A stretch of DNA of 64,000 nt from an uncultured Verrucomicrobiales bacterium (GTDB lineage: Bacteria > Verrucomicrobiota > Verrucomicrobiia > Verrucomicrobiales > DEV007): NCBI GenBank assembly GCA_937891465.1, contig CALAHF010000162.1:1-64000 (forward strand). Reading direction: 5' to 3'. Positions within the stretch are counted from its first letter, which is position 1; each line of letters starts with the position of its first letter. Both the position numbers and the translations under genes were made by a program. Under the pieces are notes generated by a model that saw nothing but the letters and a program-made list of their open reading frames with translations, was not told the origin of the DNA and ran no database searches. Positions 17,776 to 26,980 of the stretch are shown here, one piece after another.

Positions 17776-19215
17776 ATGAAGTTATTCGATACCCTGACCC
17801 GAAAGCCCCTTGAATTGAAGCCCCGCGATGGAGACACGTTTCGATTCTACTGCTGTGGACCAACGGTTTATGGCCTCGCTCATATCGGAAATTTTCGGAC
17901 ATTTGTCCTCCAGGATGTCTTTCGGCGGACGCTCGAGTTGTCCGGCCAAAAGTGCCTACACGTGCGCAATTTGACTGATCTCGACGACAAGACGATTCGC
18001 GATTCTCAGGCAAACGGGAAAACGCTCAAAGAATTCACTGATCAGCATCGCGACAAGTTTCACGAAGATTGCGAAGAGCTGAATTTGCTGAAGCCGCATG
18101 TTGAGCCCAGTGCGGTTGAGCACATTCCGCATCAGATCGCGATGATTGAAGATCTCATCAGTAAAGGTCACGCCTACTCTGCAGAGGATGGTTCCGTCTA
18201 TTTCAAAATTAGTTCGTTTGATGGGTACGGCAAACTTTCTCATCTCGATAAACGCGAGCTGCGTTCCGGCGCCAGCGGTGTGACTGATGATGAATACGAC
18301 AAAGAAAGCGCATCCGATTTTGTTCTGTGGAAAGCGCGACGAGACGATGACGGTGAGAATTTCTGGGAAAGTCCTTGGGGGCAGGGCCGTCCCGGCTGGC
18401 ACTTGGAATGCTCGGCAATGAGCCGTGAATATCTCGGTGAAACATTCGATCTTCATTCCGGCGGCGTTGATTTGATTTTCCCGCATCACGAAAACGAAAT
18501 CGCACAGAGCGAAGCGTGCACCGGTTGCACGATGGCGGACCACTGGTTTCACCTGACGCATTTGCTCGTGGATGGGGGTAAAATGTCGAAAAGCGCAAAT
18601 AACTTCTACACGATCGATCAGTTGGCTAAAGCCGGATTCAGTGGGGCTGAGGTTCGCTACGTTTTGATTGCTGCGAATTATCGGCAGCCGCTCAATTTCG
18701 TTGCTAAAGATAAATCAGGAAACGAAACCTTCCCGTCACTTTCCGGGGCGAAACAGGCGCTCGAAAAACTCGCTAAATTTGAAGCGGCCCTTCTTACGAT
18801 CCAACAGGGTACGTTCGACGAATCAATAGGGTTGGTTCGTTTTGTCGGCGCGGAGAAAGCTGGTTCGTTTGGAAAAGCATTCAGTGCGCTATTGAACGAC
18901 TTGAATACTCCTGAGGCGCTCGGGCAGGTTTTTACCGCGATGAAGTCGATCGATCTGGATTCACTTTCTCCCGAGGAAGCGAAAACGGAGTGGCTGGGTT
19001 TTCGTCAGGTGATTGACTCAATTGGTTTGCGACTCCCTGAAATTGCTGAAGTAGACGGCAATGTGCCTGCTGATGTTGCGGCCTTGGCCGAGAAGCGCTG
19101 GCAGGCAAAACAGGACAAAGATTGGGCCGCCTCCGATGCGCTTCGTGATGAAGTTGCGGCTTTGGGATGGGTCATCAAAGACACTGCAGACAGCTACGAA
19201 GTAGTTCCGAAATAG
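17776..19215 (+). CDS. cysS: Cysteine--tRNA ligase
   Basis: 479 residues. Charges tRNA-Cys with cysteine in the cytoplasm. Class I motifs: [14 protein letters not shown] (a zinc-ligand Cys plus the HIGH-type signature), zinc ligands in LECSAM and in [11 protein letters not shown], and KMSKSANN (KMSKS loop). After the catalytic domain come the helical and C-terminal domains. Residues about 341-355 ([15 protein letters not shown]) are encoded by a doublet of the dispersed hairpin repeat at 18797-18839, inserted in frame in the variable linker ahead of the FNTPEAL-like segment (here LNTPEAL). All catalytic motifs are intact, so the enzyme should be functional. Confidence 0.95.
   Translation: MKLFDTLTRKPLELKPRDGDTFRFYCCGPTVYGLAHIGNFRTFVLQDVFRRTLELSGQKCLHVRNLTDLDDKTIRDSQANGKTLKEFTDQHRDKFHEDCEELNLLKPHVEPSAVEHIPHQIAMIEDLISKGHAYSAEDGSVYFKISSFDGYGKLSHLDKRELRSGASGVTDDEYDKESASDFVLWKARRDDDGENFWESPWGQGRPGWHLECSAMSREYLGETFDLHSGGVDLIFPHHENEIAQSEACTGCTMADHWFHLTHLLVDGGKMSKSANNFYTIDQLAKAGFSGAEVRYVLIAANYRQPLNFVAKDKSGNETFPSLSGAKQALEKLAKFEAALLTIQQGTFDESIGLVRFVGAEKAGSFGKAFSALLNDLNTPEALGQVFTAMKSIDLDSLSPEEAKTEWLGFRQVIDSIGLRLPEIAEVDGNVPADVAALAEKRWQAKQDKDWAASDALRDEVAALGWVIKDTADSYEVVPK
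18797..18839. repeat. Hairpin-unit repeat doublet inside cysS
   Basis: Units 18797-18817 (core CAGGG) and 18819-18839 (core TAGGG), same orientation, 22-bp pitch, wholly inside the cysS reading frame and translated as [15 protein letters not shown]. In the reading frame used, the first unit carries CAG where the TAGGG variant would give a TAG stop. Confidence 0.9.
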
Positions 19216-19255
19216 CTTTTTGCTTCGTCGGTTTTGTTCTTAAATAAAAGCAACC

Positions 19256-19645
19256 ATGGCGCGCATCCTTTTAGTCGAAGACGAACCCGATAACCTCGAA
19301 CTCCTCACGCGATTGCTCACGCGTAAGGGGCACGATATTATTTCCGCAGAGAATGCGGCGGATGCTGTCACGTTGGCGATTAAGGAAGTTCCGGAGCTGA
19401 TCCTGATGGATCTGCAATTACCGACGGATGCAAACAGTCCAACGGATCCCAATGCGGGACTCGATGCTACGCGTTTGATCAAAGCTGATACGGCCACCAA
19501 GGACGTGCCGGTTATTGCTCTGACGGCCCACACCATGGCTGATCATCGGAAACGGATTTCCGAAGCGGGTTGCGATGATTTTCAGGAAAAGCCAATTTAT
19601 CCGTTCACCAATTTATTGGATAAAATCGATAAGTTTACCGGCTGA
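19256..19645 (+). CDS. Receiver-domain response regulator (CheY-like)
   Basis: 129 residues comprising a single receiver domain. Visible: acidic pair in LLVEDEPDN near the N-terminus, phosphoacceptor Asp in LILMDLQLP, conserved Thr/Ala in IALTAH, and Lys in QEKPI. There is no DNA-binding or enzymatic output domain, so it acts through protein contact or in a phosphorelay. An insertion after the phosphorylation site (TDANSPTDPNAG) lengthens the beta3-alpha3 loop. No histidine kinase gene is adjacent. Confidence 0.9.
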   Translation: MARILLVEDEPDNLELLTRLLTRKGHDIISAENAADAVTLAIKEVPELILMDLQLPTDANSPTDPNAGLDATRLIKADTATKDVPVIALTAHTMADHRKRISEAGCDDFQEKPIYPFTNLLDKIDKFTG

Positions 19646-19672
19646 AAATCTTCCCCAGCCGTAAGTCTTCGT

Positions 19673-20110
19673 ATGAAAACCGCGATGAAAGCCCTGACCG
19701 TCACAATCCTTTTGTTACTCTCTCAGGGATTGATCGCCGGCGAGCTATCGGTTGTCGTGAAAGGTATTACCACGCCAGAAGGAACCTTGATGGTGGGGAT
19801 TTTTGACAGCAAAAAAACCTTCAAAAAAGACGCGATTGATCAATCAACGAAAGATGCCGTCATCGAAGCGGGAGAAATGACTATCGTCGTTAAGGATCTC
19901 AAACCTGGCATCTACGCTTTCATTGCGTTTCACGATCTGAACGAAAATCTAACCTGCGATATCGGGAAGTGGGGAATTCCAACAGAACCAGTCGCGTTTT
20001 CGAACGAACCTAAAATGAGGTTTGGGCCTCCGAGTTTTAAAGCCTGTTCGTTCACGGTCACCGACGAAACACCTGTAAAATTGGAGGTCACCCTTCAATC
20101 GCGAAAGTAA
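19673..20110 (+). CDS. DUF2141 domain-containing exported protein
   Basis: 145 residues with a signal peptide (residues 1-22, ending LIAG) and a DUF2141 domain, recognised by GTLMVGIFDSKKTF, PGIYAFIAFHDLNENLTCD and the downstream PTEPVAFSN ... FGPPSF pattern. Function of this beta-sandwich family is unknown; it is periplasmic or outer-membrane associated. It converges with the DUF1501 gene, leaving 10 bp between the stops. Confidence 0.88.
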   Translation: MKTAMKALTVTILLLLSQGLIAGELSVVVKGITTPEGTLMVGIFDSKKTFKKDAIDQSTKDAVIEAGEMTIVVKDLKPGIYAFIAFHDLNENLTCDIGKWGIPTEPVAFSNEPKMRFGPPSFKACSFTVTDETPVKLEVTLQSRK

Positions 20111-20120
20111 TTGCTCTCGA

Positions 20121-21578
20121 TTACGCCAAGATATCGTGAACGACTTTAGCATCGGGGTTTTGAATCAAACCCTGGTCGGCACCATTCCGTTTGTAAGTGA
20201 GCTTGTTAGGCTCCAGCCCGAAGAGATGAAGAAGCGTGGCGTGATAATCGTAGTGATTCACAACATTTTCGACCGCTTTGTGTCCAAATTCATCTGTTGC
20301 CCCATGGATGTGACCACCTTTGAAGCCGCCGCCTGCCATCCACATGCTGAAGCCGTAAGTGTTGTGATCACGGCCGACTTTTGCACGCTCGCCTCTAGGG
20401 GCACCCGCCCGATTTTGAATCACCGGAAGTCGTCCCATTTCGCCACCCCAATGAACCACGGTTGAATCGAGGAGCCCTCTTTGCTTCAGATCCGTAACCA
20501 GCGCAGCGGCAGGTTTGTCGACGTAACGACAGGCGGTTGGAAGACTAGTGATCATGCTTGAATGGTGATCCCACGTCTGATTTCCGGTAAAAACTGAAAC
20601 GAATCGGACTCCGCGCTCCACCAATCGGCGGGCAATCAAACAACGGGTTCCAAAATCATTGGTCTCCTTTTTGTCGATCCCATAAAGCCGCTTCGTGGCC
20701 TCGCTTTCCCGGCTTAAATCGAGTGCATCTTTGGCTTCCGTTTGCATTCGAGCGGCCAGTTCGAAAGACTGAATTCGAGCATCTAAATCTGTTTCACCGG
20801 GACGTTCAGCGAGGTGCTTTTTATTCAGTCGATCGACAAATCCAAGATACCGCTCCTGAGCTTCGCCTTTCAAAGAAACCGGCGGGTCGAGGTTTAGAAT
20901 GCGCGGTTCGGTGGGGCGAATCACGGTTCCCTGAAACATGGACGGCAGCCATCCGTTTGAAAAGTTATCGACCCCAACCACCGGAAGGCCGCGTGGATCA
21001 GTCAGCGCAACATACGCAGGCAAATTTCGATTTTCCGATCCCAATCCGTAAGTGAGCCAACTTCCCAACGTAGGCCGCCCTGCCAGACTCGTTCCGTTGT
21101 GCATCGCGTAGATCGATTGGCCGTGATTGTTCACGCCGGTATGCATCGAGCGGATCATCGTGATGTCATCCGCGATCGAACCCATGTGCGGGACCAGTTC
21201 GCTGAAGTCCATGCCGCACTCACCATGCTTCGAAAATTTCCAGGGTGATCCCATGACTTCTCGCGAAGCTCCCGCTGCATCGTCGTATTTTACTTCACCG
21301 GGGAAATCTTTTCCATCGAGCCGATTCAGTTCCGGCTTCGGATCGAACATATCGATATGACTCGGTCCGCCTTGCATAAACATCGAGATCATTGCTTTTG
21401 CCTGACCAAAACCATGCGGCGGTTTTGGTTTCAGATCAAAATGCTGATGCCCGCCCGTAATAGCTGGGTTAGCCAAAAGCCCCTGTTCTTTCAGCAGAGT
21501 CGCCACCGCGATCGCTCCCATTCCATAACTGGATTGCAGAAACTTACGGCGGGAATATTCGGCAAGCGGACCGTTCAT
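20121..21578 (-). CDS. DUF1501 domain-containing protein (Tat-exported, sulfatase-like)
   Basis: 485 residues from the ATG at 21578 (MNGPLAEYSRRKFLQS), which puts a twin-arginine signal at the N-terminus; the frame is open for 46 more codons upstream but that would bury the signal. DUF1501 is an alkaline-phosphatase-fold relative very common in PVC bacteria. Seen here: MFMQGGPSHIDMFDPKP, the SIYAMHNGTS region and HWGGEMGRLP. It is usually paired with a DUF1549/DUF1553 cytochrome gene; none is next to it here. Substrate unknown. Confidence 0.88.
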   Translation of the reverse strand: MNGPLAEYSRRKFLQSSYGMGAIAVATLLKEQGLLANPAITGGHQHFDLKPKPPHGFGQAKAMISMFMQGGPSHIDMFDPKPELNRLDGKDFPGEVKYDDAAGASREVMGSPWKFSKHGECGMDFSELVPHMGSIADDITMIRSMHTGVNNHGQSIYAMHNGTSLAGRPTLGSWLTYGLGSENRNLPAYVALTDPRGLPVVGVDNFSNGWLPSMFQGTVIRPTEPRILNLDPPVSLKGEAQERYLGFVDRLNKKHLAERPGETDLDARIQSFELAARMQTEAKDALDLSRESEATKRLYGIDKKETNDFGTRCLIARRLVERGVRFVSVFTGNQTWDHHSSMITSLPTACRYVDKPAAALVTDLKQRGLLDSTVVHWGGEMGRLPVIQNRAGAPRGERAKVGRDHNTYGFSMWMAGGGFKGGHIHGATDEFGHKAVENVVNHYDYHATLLHLFGLEPNKLTYKRNGADQGLIQNPDAKVVHDILA

Positions 21579-21726
21579 GATTTTAAAGATTCCACGATTC
21601 GACAAAGCCACCATGTGCGGATGTGCGCCGGTCGAAAGAGAAAGTTGAGGGCTGCTGGAGGGTTTCTTTAGCCTTGTTGAAATCTCAATTCTCTCTTTAA
21701 GTAGAAGCGAAACCAAAACACAGACA

Positions 21727-24066
21727 ATGGATGGAATAACACGACGCTGGGTGAGTGCGTCGTTCTTTGGGCTGATAATTGCTCTCGGAATTTTCGGGAG
21801 CGAGTGTATCCGCGCACAGAATGATGCTGCTGACGAAAAGATTCACCTGATTCAAACCACCTTGCAGGAGGCGCTTCTCGATTACGAGGCGCTGACTGGT
21901 AAGCGTGTTATTACAGATTTCGCCGATTTGGAGGAAGCGGTTGCAATCGATACTCGAGGCGAAATCCCTCACGACGAAGCGATTGTTTTTATCGAAAAGA
22001 GCTTACTTCTGAACGGATACGTTTTTGTTCCAAGTGGTGAAAAAACAGTGAAGCTCATCAAATCCGCCAATGCTCCCAGAGCTGAGGGCGTTCCGATCGT
22101 GACGCGGGAAGAAGATCTTCCAGAAACAGACACTCTGGTAACTTATGTGATGCACTTCGACCACGTGCAGGCGGCAGATGTGGTGGCTTCTTTTTCATCC
22201 ATCGCCCCGAATCACACCTATGGAGCGATCACCGCATTGCCGGACGGAAAAACCCTGGCGATCACTGAAAATACGGCGGTGATCCGGAAATACATCGAAC
22301 TTCAAAGTTACGTGGATGTTCCTCTTGAAGAGCAAGCCGTAAAAACGGTGGTCTTGGAGCGAGCCAAGGCTTCGGAAGTCGCTGAAGAGTTGATCGATAT
22401 TCTCGATCTTGGTGGCTCTTCCGCAGGAAATGGTGGCGGAAATGCTTCGAGTCCGCAGGCGAATCGAAATCCCAATGTTGGAAATGTCCGGGTGAACTCT
22501 GCAGAAAATAGCGCTAATCAAGTTGATGGCGGAGCTGGAGGTCAGCGAATCGCCCGCGATCCAAAAATTAAAGCTATTGATCGGACAAACTCGATTTTGA
22601 TCATGGCGCATCCTGCGCAGATGTCTTTCATCGAAAGTTTGGTCACTGAATTTGATGCTCCTGCATTAACTCGAAATTACATGACGGTCAGGTTACGCTA
22701 CAAGCCGGTCCTTGAGTTTTTGAATGTGGCTCGCGAAGCCCTTTCGGGCGGTGATGCTGAAGGAGGTGCCGGTGGCGGATCTTCAAATTCAACTCCAAGT
22801 CGAACGGCAACAACCACGCAATCCAATCCGGTTTCGAATTCAGGTTTTGGTGGCGATAGCGGTTTTGGCTCAAATAGCGGCCTGGGCGGCGCATCATCAA
22901 GCGGTTCAAGAGGCGGGACGTCGTTGCAAGCGACCGAAGTCGGAGAACCCCAGGTCTTTGTAGTTGGGGAAACTCGCCTGATTGCTGATCCGGCTTCAAA
23001 TGAAATTTTCGTTTCCGGTCCTCCTGAGCATTTGGAAGCCATTCAGCAATTGATCGAACACCTCGATAAGAAGCCACGTCAGGTGTATCTGAAAACCGTA
23101 ATTGGCCAGCTCACCCTTGGTGAAAACGTGAACTTTGGGCTCGACCTCGTTCGTGAAGTGGATCAATTCGAAATCGGTAATGAACTTGCGAATGCAGCGG
23201 GAGTTTTGCGAAGTCGGAGTGCTGGAGGAGATAATCAGGGGATTCTTGATCCTCGAACGCTCACCAGCGTAGCCAGTTTTCTCCCGGCCGCTCAAGGACT
23301 GGCGCTTTATGGGACCTACGGCGATCATTTGAATGCATTTGTCGATCTGCTCGAAACCACCAGTCGTTTCAAAGTCGTGCAGCGACCGTCAGTCGTGTGC
23401 ACCAACAACGAAAAAGCCGTCATTCAAACCGGACAGCGGATCGCGGTTCCAAGCAGCACCCTGACATCGCTGAATACAGGCAACCAGGGAGCGGTGACGT
23501 CGAACATTCAATATCAGGATGTCGTTTTGCGATTGGAAGTGGTGCCGCTCATCAATTCCGACGACGAGGTTTCACTGACGATTTCGCAGATCAATGACAA
23601 CATCATCGGTTCGACAAATATTAGCGGCAATGATATTCCCACAATTGGAACTCAGGAATTGGTGACCAAGGTTATCGTGCCAAATAAAGCGACCGTTCTT
23701 TTAGGGGGGCTGATTTCGGAAGACTCTCGCGAATCGAGAGCGGGCATTCCAAAGCTGATCAACATTCCCCTTTTGAAGCACCTGGCGGGTTCGAAGTCCG
23801 ATGCTGTGAACCGTCAGGAACTGCTTATTTTTATCGAGCCGCATATTGTTCAAGACGGTGCTGATATGGCAGATGCTAACTATGACTTGATCGAGAGTAC
23901 GGAAGTAATCGTTGGATCTGAAGATATCGTCCAACCAGGGCCACTCAACCGACTCATTCCCAAAGGCGACGAAACTCCGTATTCGAGGGCCCGTCCAGTT
24001 AGCGAGGTGAGGCCCGTGAAAAAGCGTGGATGGCCTTGGAATAAGATTTTTAGAGATCGAAACTAA
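21727..24066 (+). CDS. gspD: Type II secretion-type secretin GspD (orphan)
   Basis: 779 residues with signal peptide (to about residue 30), an N0 domain (about 37-110), repeated N domains separated by Gly/Ser/Asn-rich linkers (about 228-275 and 340-398), and a C-terminal secretin domain from about residue 510 (VVLRLEVVPLINSDDEV, VPNKATVLLGGLI, IPKLINIPLLKHL, ELLIFIEPHIV). It forms the outer-membrane ring of a type II secretion or pilus-like system. No other gsp or pil gene is adjacent; the prepilin-like Verru_Chthon proteins at 1-5552 are the only candidate partners in the window. Ends in a basic tail and is followed by a terminator. Confidence 0.9.
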   Translation: MDGITRRWVSASFFGLIIALGIFGSECIRAQNDAADEKIHLIQTTLQEALLDYEALTGKRVITDFADLEEAVAIDTRGEIPHDEAIVFIEKSLLLNGYVFVPSGEKTVKLIKSANAPRAEGVPIVTREEDLPETDTLVTYVMHFDHVQAADVVASFSSIAPNHTYGAITALPDGKTLAITENTAVIRKYIELQSYVDVPLEEQAVKTVVLERAKASEVAEELIDILDLGGSSAGNGGGNASSPQANRNPNVGNVRVNSAENSANQVDGGAGGQRIARDPKIKAIDRTNSILIMAHPAQMSFIESLVTEFDAPALTRNYMTVRLRYKPVLEFLNVAREALSGGDAEGGAGGGSSNSTPSRTATTTQSNPVSNSGFGGDSGFGSNSGLGGASSSGSRGGTSLQATEVGEPQVFVVGETRLIADPASNEIFVSGPPEHLEAIQQLIEHLDKKPRQVYLKTVIGQLTLGENVNFGLDLVREVDQFEIGNELANAAGVLRSRSAGGDNQGILDPRTLTSVASFLPAAQGLALYGTYGDHLNAFVDLLETTSRFKVVQRPSVVCTNNEKAVIQTGQRIAVPSSTLTSLNTGNQGAVTSNIQYQDVVLRLEVVPLINSDDEVSLTISQINDNIIGSTNISGNDIPTIGTQELVTKVIVPNKATVLLGGLISEDSRESRAGIPKLINIPLLKHLAGSKSDAVNRQELLIFIEPHIVQDGADMADANYDLIESTEVIVGSEDIVQPGPLNRLIPKGDETPYSRARPVSEVRPVKKRGWPWNKIFRDRN

Positions 24067-24093
24067 GAATTTTAATAGAGCTAGAAATCTAAA

Positions 24094-24128
24094 AAAGAGC
24101 TTAAAATTTAATTTAGCTCTTTATTTTT
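24094..24128 (+). terminator. Rho-independent terminator after gspD
   Basis: AAAGAGCT (24094-24101) pairs with AGCTCTTT (24115-24122) and is followed by ATTTTT. The loop is A/T-rich and can pair further. Confidence 0.75.
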
Positions 24129-24152
24129 CTGTTTTTTAGCGCATAGTCGGGC

Positions 24153-24851
24153 ATGAAAAAATCCCGCAGCCCCCGATTCCCGTTTATTCCACTCCCACAG
24201 GCCGTTCGTCTTTTGACTAAGCTTTCCGAAGCTGGTGTCAAAAAAGACTTCGCGCCTCATGAGGCGATGAAGGCACTCGACTTCAGCAGCATGCACGGTC
24301 GTGCCATAAAAATCTTCGCTGCTTTTCGCGCTTATGATTTGGTTGATAAATCAGCCGGAGCATCTATCTCCGAACGCCGTTTCTCAATTACAGAAACGGG
24401 GCTAAAAATTCTGGAAGCTAGCCAAAACGAGAGTGTTCGGATGCCATTTCTTCAACGAGCCGCTTTGTCACCTCTCACGTTCCGTCGAATTTGGGAGCGC
24501 AATGCCTATGTGAGCGAAGAAGAGCTTGAGCAAAGGCTTCTTAATCGTGAATTCACCGAAAACGGAGCTAAACGCGCCGCGAAGGTTTATGCCAAAAACA
24601 GAGAATTTGCGAACCTTCCCGAGCTTTCGGAACTTCCTGCGAATCTTCCGGAACGTGGACCTAAAACGTCCCGTGAAAATCGAGGCTGCTCTCCGGCTGG
24701 CGAGGGAAATCAGGATCAGAGACAGAGAATGGGCTTGAACCTGCCGCTCTCATCCGGTCGCGCGATGATTCCAGCTGGAATTACTGAGGAAGATTTCCAA
24801 CTGCTCATGCAAACGTTGCGTCTCTGGAAAGATCGCCTGATCGCAGGCTGA
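24153..24851 (+). CDS. Winged-helix-like hypothetical protein
   Basis: 232 residues, no signal peptide. Residues about 8-90 (FIPLPQAVRLLTKLSEAGVK ... AFRAYDLVDKSAG ... FSITETGLKIL) look like a winged-helix domain of a family found in many bacteria, often described only as hypothetical; the middle part (RIWERN ... EELEQRLLNREFTENGAKRA) is also shared by that family. A low-complexity Pro/Arg-rich linker and a short C-terminal helix (ITEEDFQLLMQTLRLW) follow. DNA binding is plausible but not shown. Two repeat units lie just after its stop. Confidence 0.55.
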   Translation: MKKSRSPRFPFIPLPQAVRLLTKLSEAGVKKDFAPHEAMKALDFSSMHGRAIKIFAAFRAYDLVDKSAGASISERRFSITETGLKILEASQNESVRMPFLQRAALSPLTFRRIWERNAYVSEEELEQRLLNREFTENGAKRAAKVYAKNREFANLPELSELPANLPERGPKTSRENRGCSPAGEGNQDQRQRMGLNLPLSSGRAMIPAGITEEDFQLLMQTLRLWKDRLIAG

Positions 24852-24863
24852 AGATCAAGTTTT

Positions 24864-24938
24864 CGAACTGATAGGGTAGGTTCGCTGAACCAATAGGGTA
24901 CGTGCGAATTGGACTTTCGAACCAACGTCAACGGAATG
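24864..24938. repeat. Hairpin-unit repeat, direct doublet plus degenerate third unit
   Basis: Units 24864-24884 and 24886-24906 (both core TAGGG, same orientation, 22-bp pitch); an 11-bp gap and a decayed unit beginning CGAACCAA at 24918 keep the 32-bp pitch. Confidence 0.8.
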
Positions 24939-24990
24939 TATAGACGACTGAGAGTGGCCTGGAATTGATCATCGCCGCCTCGTTCTGTAC

Positions 24991-25200
24991 CTATATTTTG
25001 TGTCCTTCTGAATCCTTAAATTCACCAAAGAGGATGATTATGAAATCGATAATACTCCAAATTCCAAGCCCTCCTATAGTGAGTAACTGGACAATGCCGG
25101 TGCCGAACTTCCCCGCGTAAAAACGATGAGCTCCGAAGACACCAAAGAAAAAAGCAAGAATTGCTGCTAATCCACGACTCTTGCTATTGCTCGTTTTCAT
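24991..25200 (-). CDS. TM2 domain-containing protein
   Basis: 69 residues. Two predicted membrane helices linked by the TM2 family signature: LAAILAFFFGVFGAHRFYAG, then TGIVQLLT, then IWSIIDFIIIL. TM2 proteins are small inner-membrane proteins of unknown role. Short charged C-terminus (FKDSEGHKI). Stands alone downstream of the yej operon, on the same strand. Confidence 0.88.
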   Translation of the reverse strand: MKTSNSKSRGLAAILAFFFGVFGAHRFYAGKFGTGIVQLLTIGGLGIWSIIDFIIILFGEFKDSEGHKI

Positions 25201-25279
25201 GGGATTAAACTAGGGTTTTCTCCAACTACAAAATAAGGGCGCATTTACACTGAACAGCGTGTTTGCTGTGCTTGGTAAA

Positions 25280-26980
25280 TCACGCGTTCCCGCGAGCTTG
25301 AGCCTTGGCGCGCTTTTTCGTGTCTCCGGGAATGGGGACTGCCTCGATCAGAGATTTGGTGTATTCGGATTGCGGATTGTTGACCACATCCGTGGTGAAT
25401 CCGGCTTCGGCAACCTTGCCATGCCGCATCACGACGACGCGATCACAAATCCGTTTCACGACGCTGAGATCATGGGAAATGAAGAGATACGAAAGTCCCA
25501 GTTTGTCTTTCAGCTCCATGAGAAGGTCGATGACCTGCGCCTGGATGGTGACGTCGAGGGCGGAAACAGCTTCGTCGCAGACGACAAACTCCGGCTCGAC
25601 GGCGATGGCGCGGGCAACGCAAATCCGCTGACGTTGACCACCTGAAAATTCGTGCGGATAGCGATTCATGGTGTCAGCAGGCAAGCCAACTTCTTCCAGC
25701 CAGTGAGCGGCGGCATCCTTCTTATTTTCGAAAATCAGCCGACTCGTTTTTTCGTCTCCGTCCATCTCTATTGGTCCTAATAGCCCGTGTTCAATGAGGC
25801 CTTCGGTTAAAATATCGATGACCGTCATCCGCGGATTGAGAGAGGAATACGGATCCTGAAAGATCATCTGCAGATCCTGCCGGTAAGGACGCATTGCGTG
25901 ATAACCCAGGTCGCGAATATTTTGGCCTTTGAACAATATTTCGCCCTCGCGCGCATTATCCAGTCCAAGAATAGTGCGTCCGAGGGTGGTCTTGCCACTG
26001 CCTGATTCTCCGACGAGCCCGAGGCATTCCCCGGGGAAAATTTCGAGCGATACATCGTCGACGGCTTTCACGTGATCAACCGTTCGGGCGAAAACGCCGC
26101 GCTTCACAGGGAACCACGTCTTCAGGTTTTTCACCTCGATGATCGCTTCATCTTCTTCTGAATAGGTGCGGCGTTGGATAGGCTCATCTGTGAGTCTCGG
26201 AACGGCGGCGAGAAGTTTCTGGGTGTATTCAACCTGAGGGTTCGCAAAAAGATCTTCGACATCACCGCGTTCAACGATGTTGCTGTCTTTCATCACGAGC
26301 ACCCGATCTGACAGTTCCCAGATCACACCCATATCGTGAGTGATGAACAGAATCGAAGTGTCCTCAGATTTCATTTTGAGAATGAGATCGAAAATCTGAG
26401 CCTGCAATGTAACATCAAGCGCAGTCGTTGGCTCATCGGCAATGATCAGCTTGGGCTGAAGAATGAGTGCCATGGCAATCATGACTCTTTGCCGCATTCC
26501 CCCCGAGAATTGAAACGGATAGGCCTTGGCCCGCTCTTCGGGATCAGGGATTCCCACTTTATCGAGCCACTCCACTGCTATGTTCCACGCCTCTTCTTTC
26601 GAAATGTTCGGGTCGTGAATTTGCACGACCTCTGCCAGCTGCTTGCCAACTGAATGCAGCGGCGACAGAGCCGTCATGGGCTCCTGAAAAATCACACTGA
26701 TGTCTTTTCCCCGAATCTTGCGGAGTTCATCAACCGGCATTTCGAGCAGATTCTTGCCTTCGAAGAGGATTTCGCCGGACTCCAGATTTCCCGGAGGCAT
26801 GGGAACCAAACGCACGACCGACATGGCAGACACCGACTTGCCACTGCCGGATTCACCGACAAGGCCCACGATTTCCCCGGGCTTAATATCAAACGAAATG
26901 TCATTGACTGCAGGGATACGCTTCCCTTCTACTTCGAAGGAAATCGTCAGATTCTTAACGCTGAGCAACGGATCGGACAT
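25280..26980 (-). CDS. yejF: Oligopeptide ABC transporter, fused ATP-binding protein
   Basis: 566 residues with two complete ABC ATPase domains in tandem, as in YejF (functionally DppD+DppF in one chain). First domain: Walker A GESGSGKS at about residues 42-49, signature SGGMRQRV, Walker B LIIADEPTTALD. Second domain: GESGSGKTT, SGGQRQRI, FVVCDEAVSALD. Each domain is followed by the oligopeptide-family C-terminal extension. Powers import of oligopeptides or microcin C-like molecules together with YejA, YejB and YejE encoded upstream. Its start codon directly follows the yejE stop. Confidence 0.93.
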   Translation of the reverse strand: MSDPLLSVKNLTISFEVEGKRIPAVNDISFDIKPGEIVGLVGESGSGKSVSAMSVVRLVPMPPGNLESGEILFEGKNLLEMPVDELRKIRGKDISVIFQEPMTALSPLHSVGKQLAEVVQIHDPNISKEEAWNIAVEWLDKVGIPDPEERAKAYPFQFSGGMRQRVMIAMALILQPKLIIADEPTTALDVTLQAQIFDLILKMKSEDTSILFITHDMGVIWELSDRVLVMKDSNIVERGDVEDLFANPQVEYTQKLLAAVPRLTDEPIQRRTYSEEDEAIIEVKNLKTWFPVKRGVFARTVDHVKAVDDVSLEIFPGECLGLVGESGSGKTTLGRTILGLDNAREGEILFKGQNIRDLGYHAMRPYRQDLQMIFQDPYSSLNPRMTVIDILTEGLIEHGLLGPIEMDGDEKTSRLIFENKKDAAAHWLEEVGLPADTMNRYPHEFSGGQRQRICVARAIAVEPEFVVCDEAVSALDVTIQAQVIDLLMELKDKLGLSYLFISHDLSVVKRICDRVVVMRHGKVAEAGFTTDVVNNPQSEYTKSLIEAVPIPGDTKKRAKAQARGNA

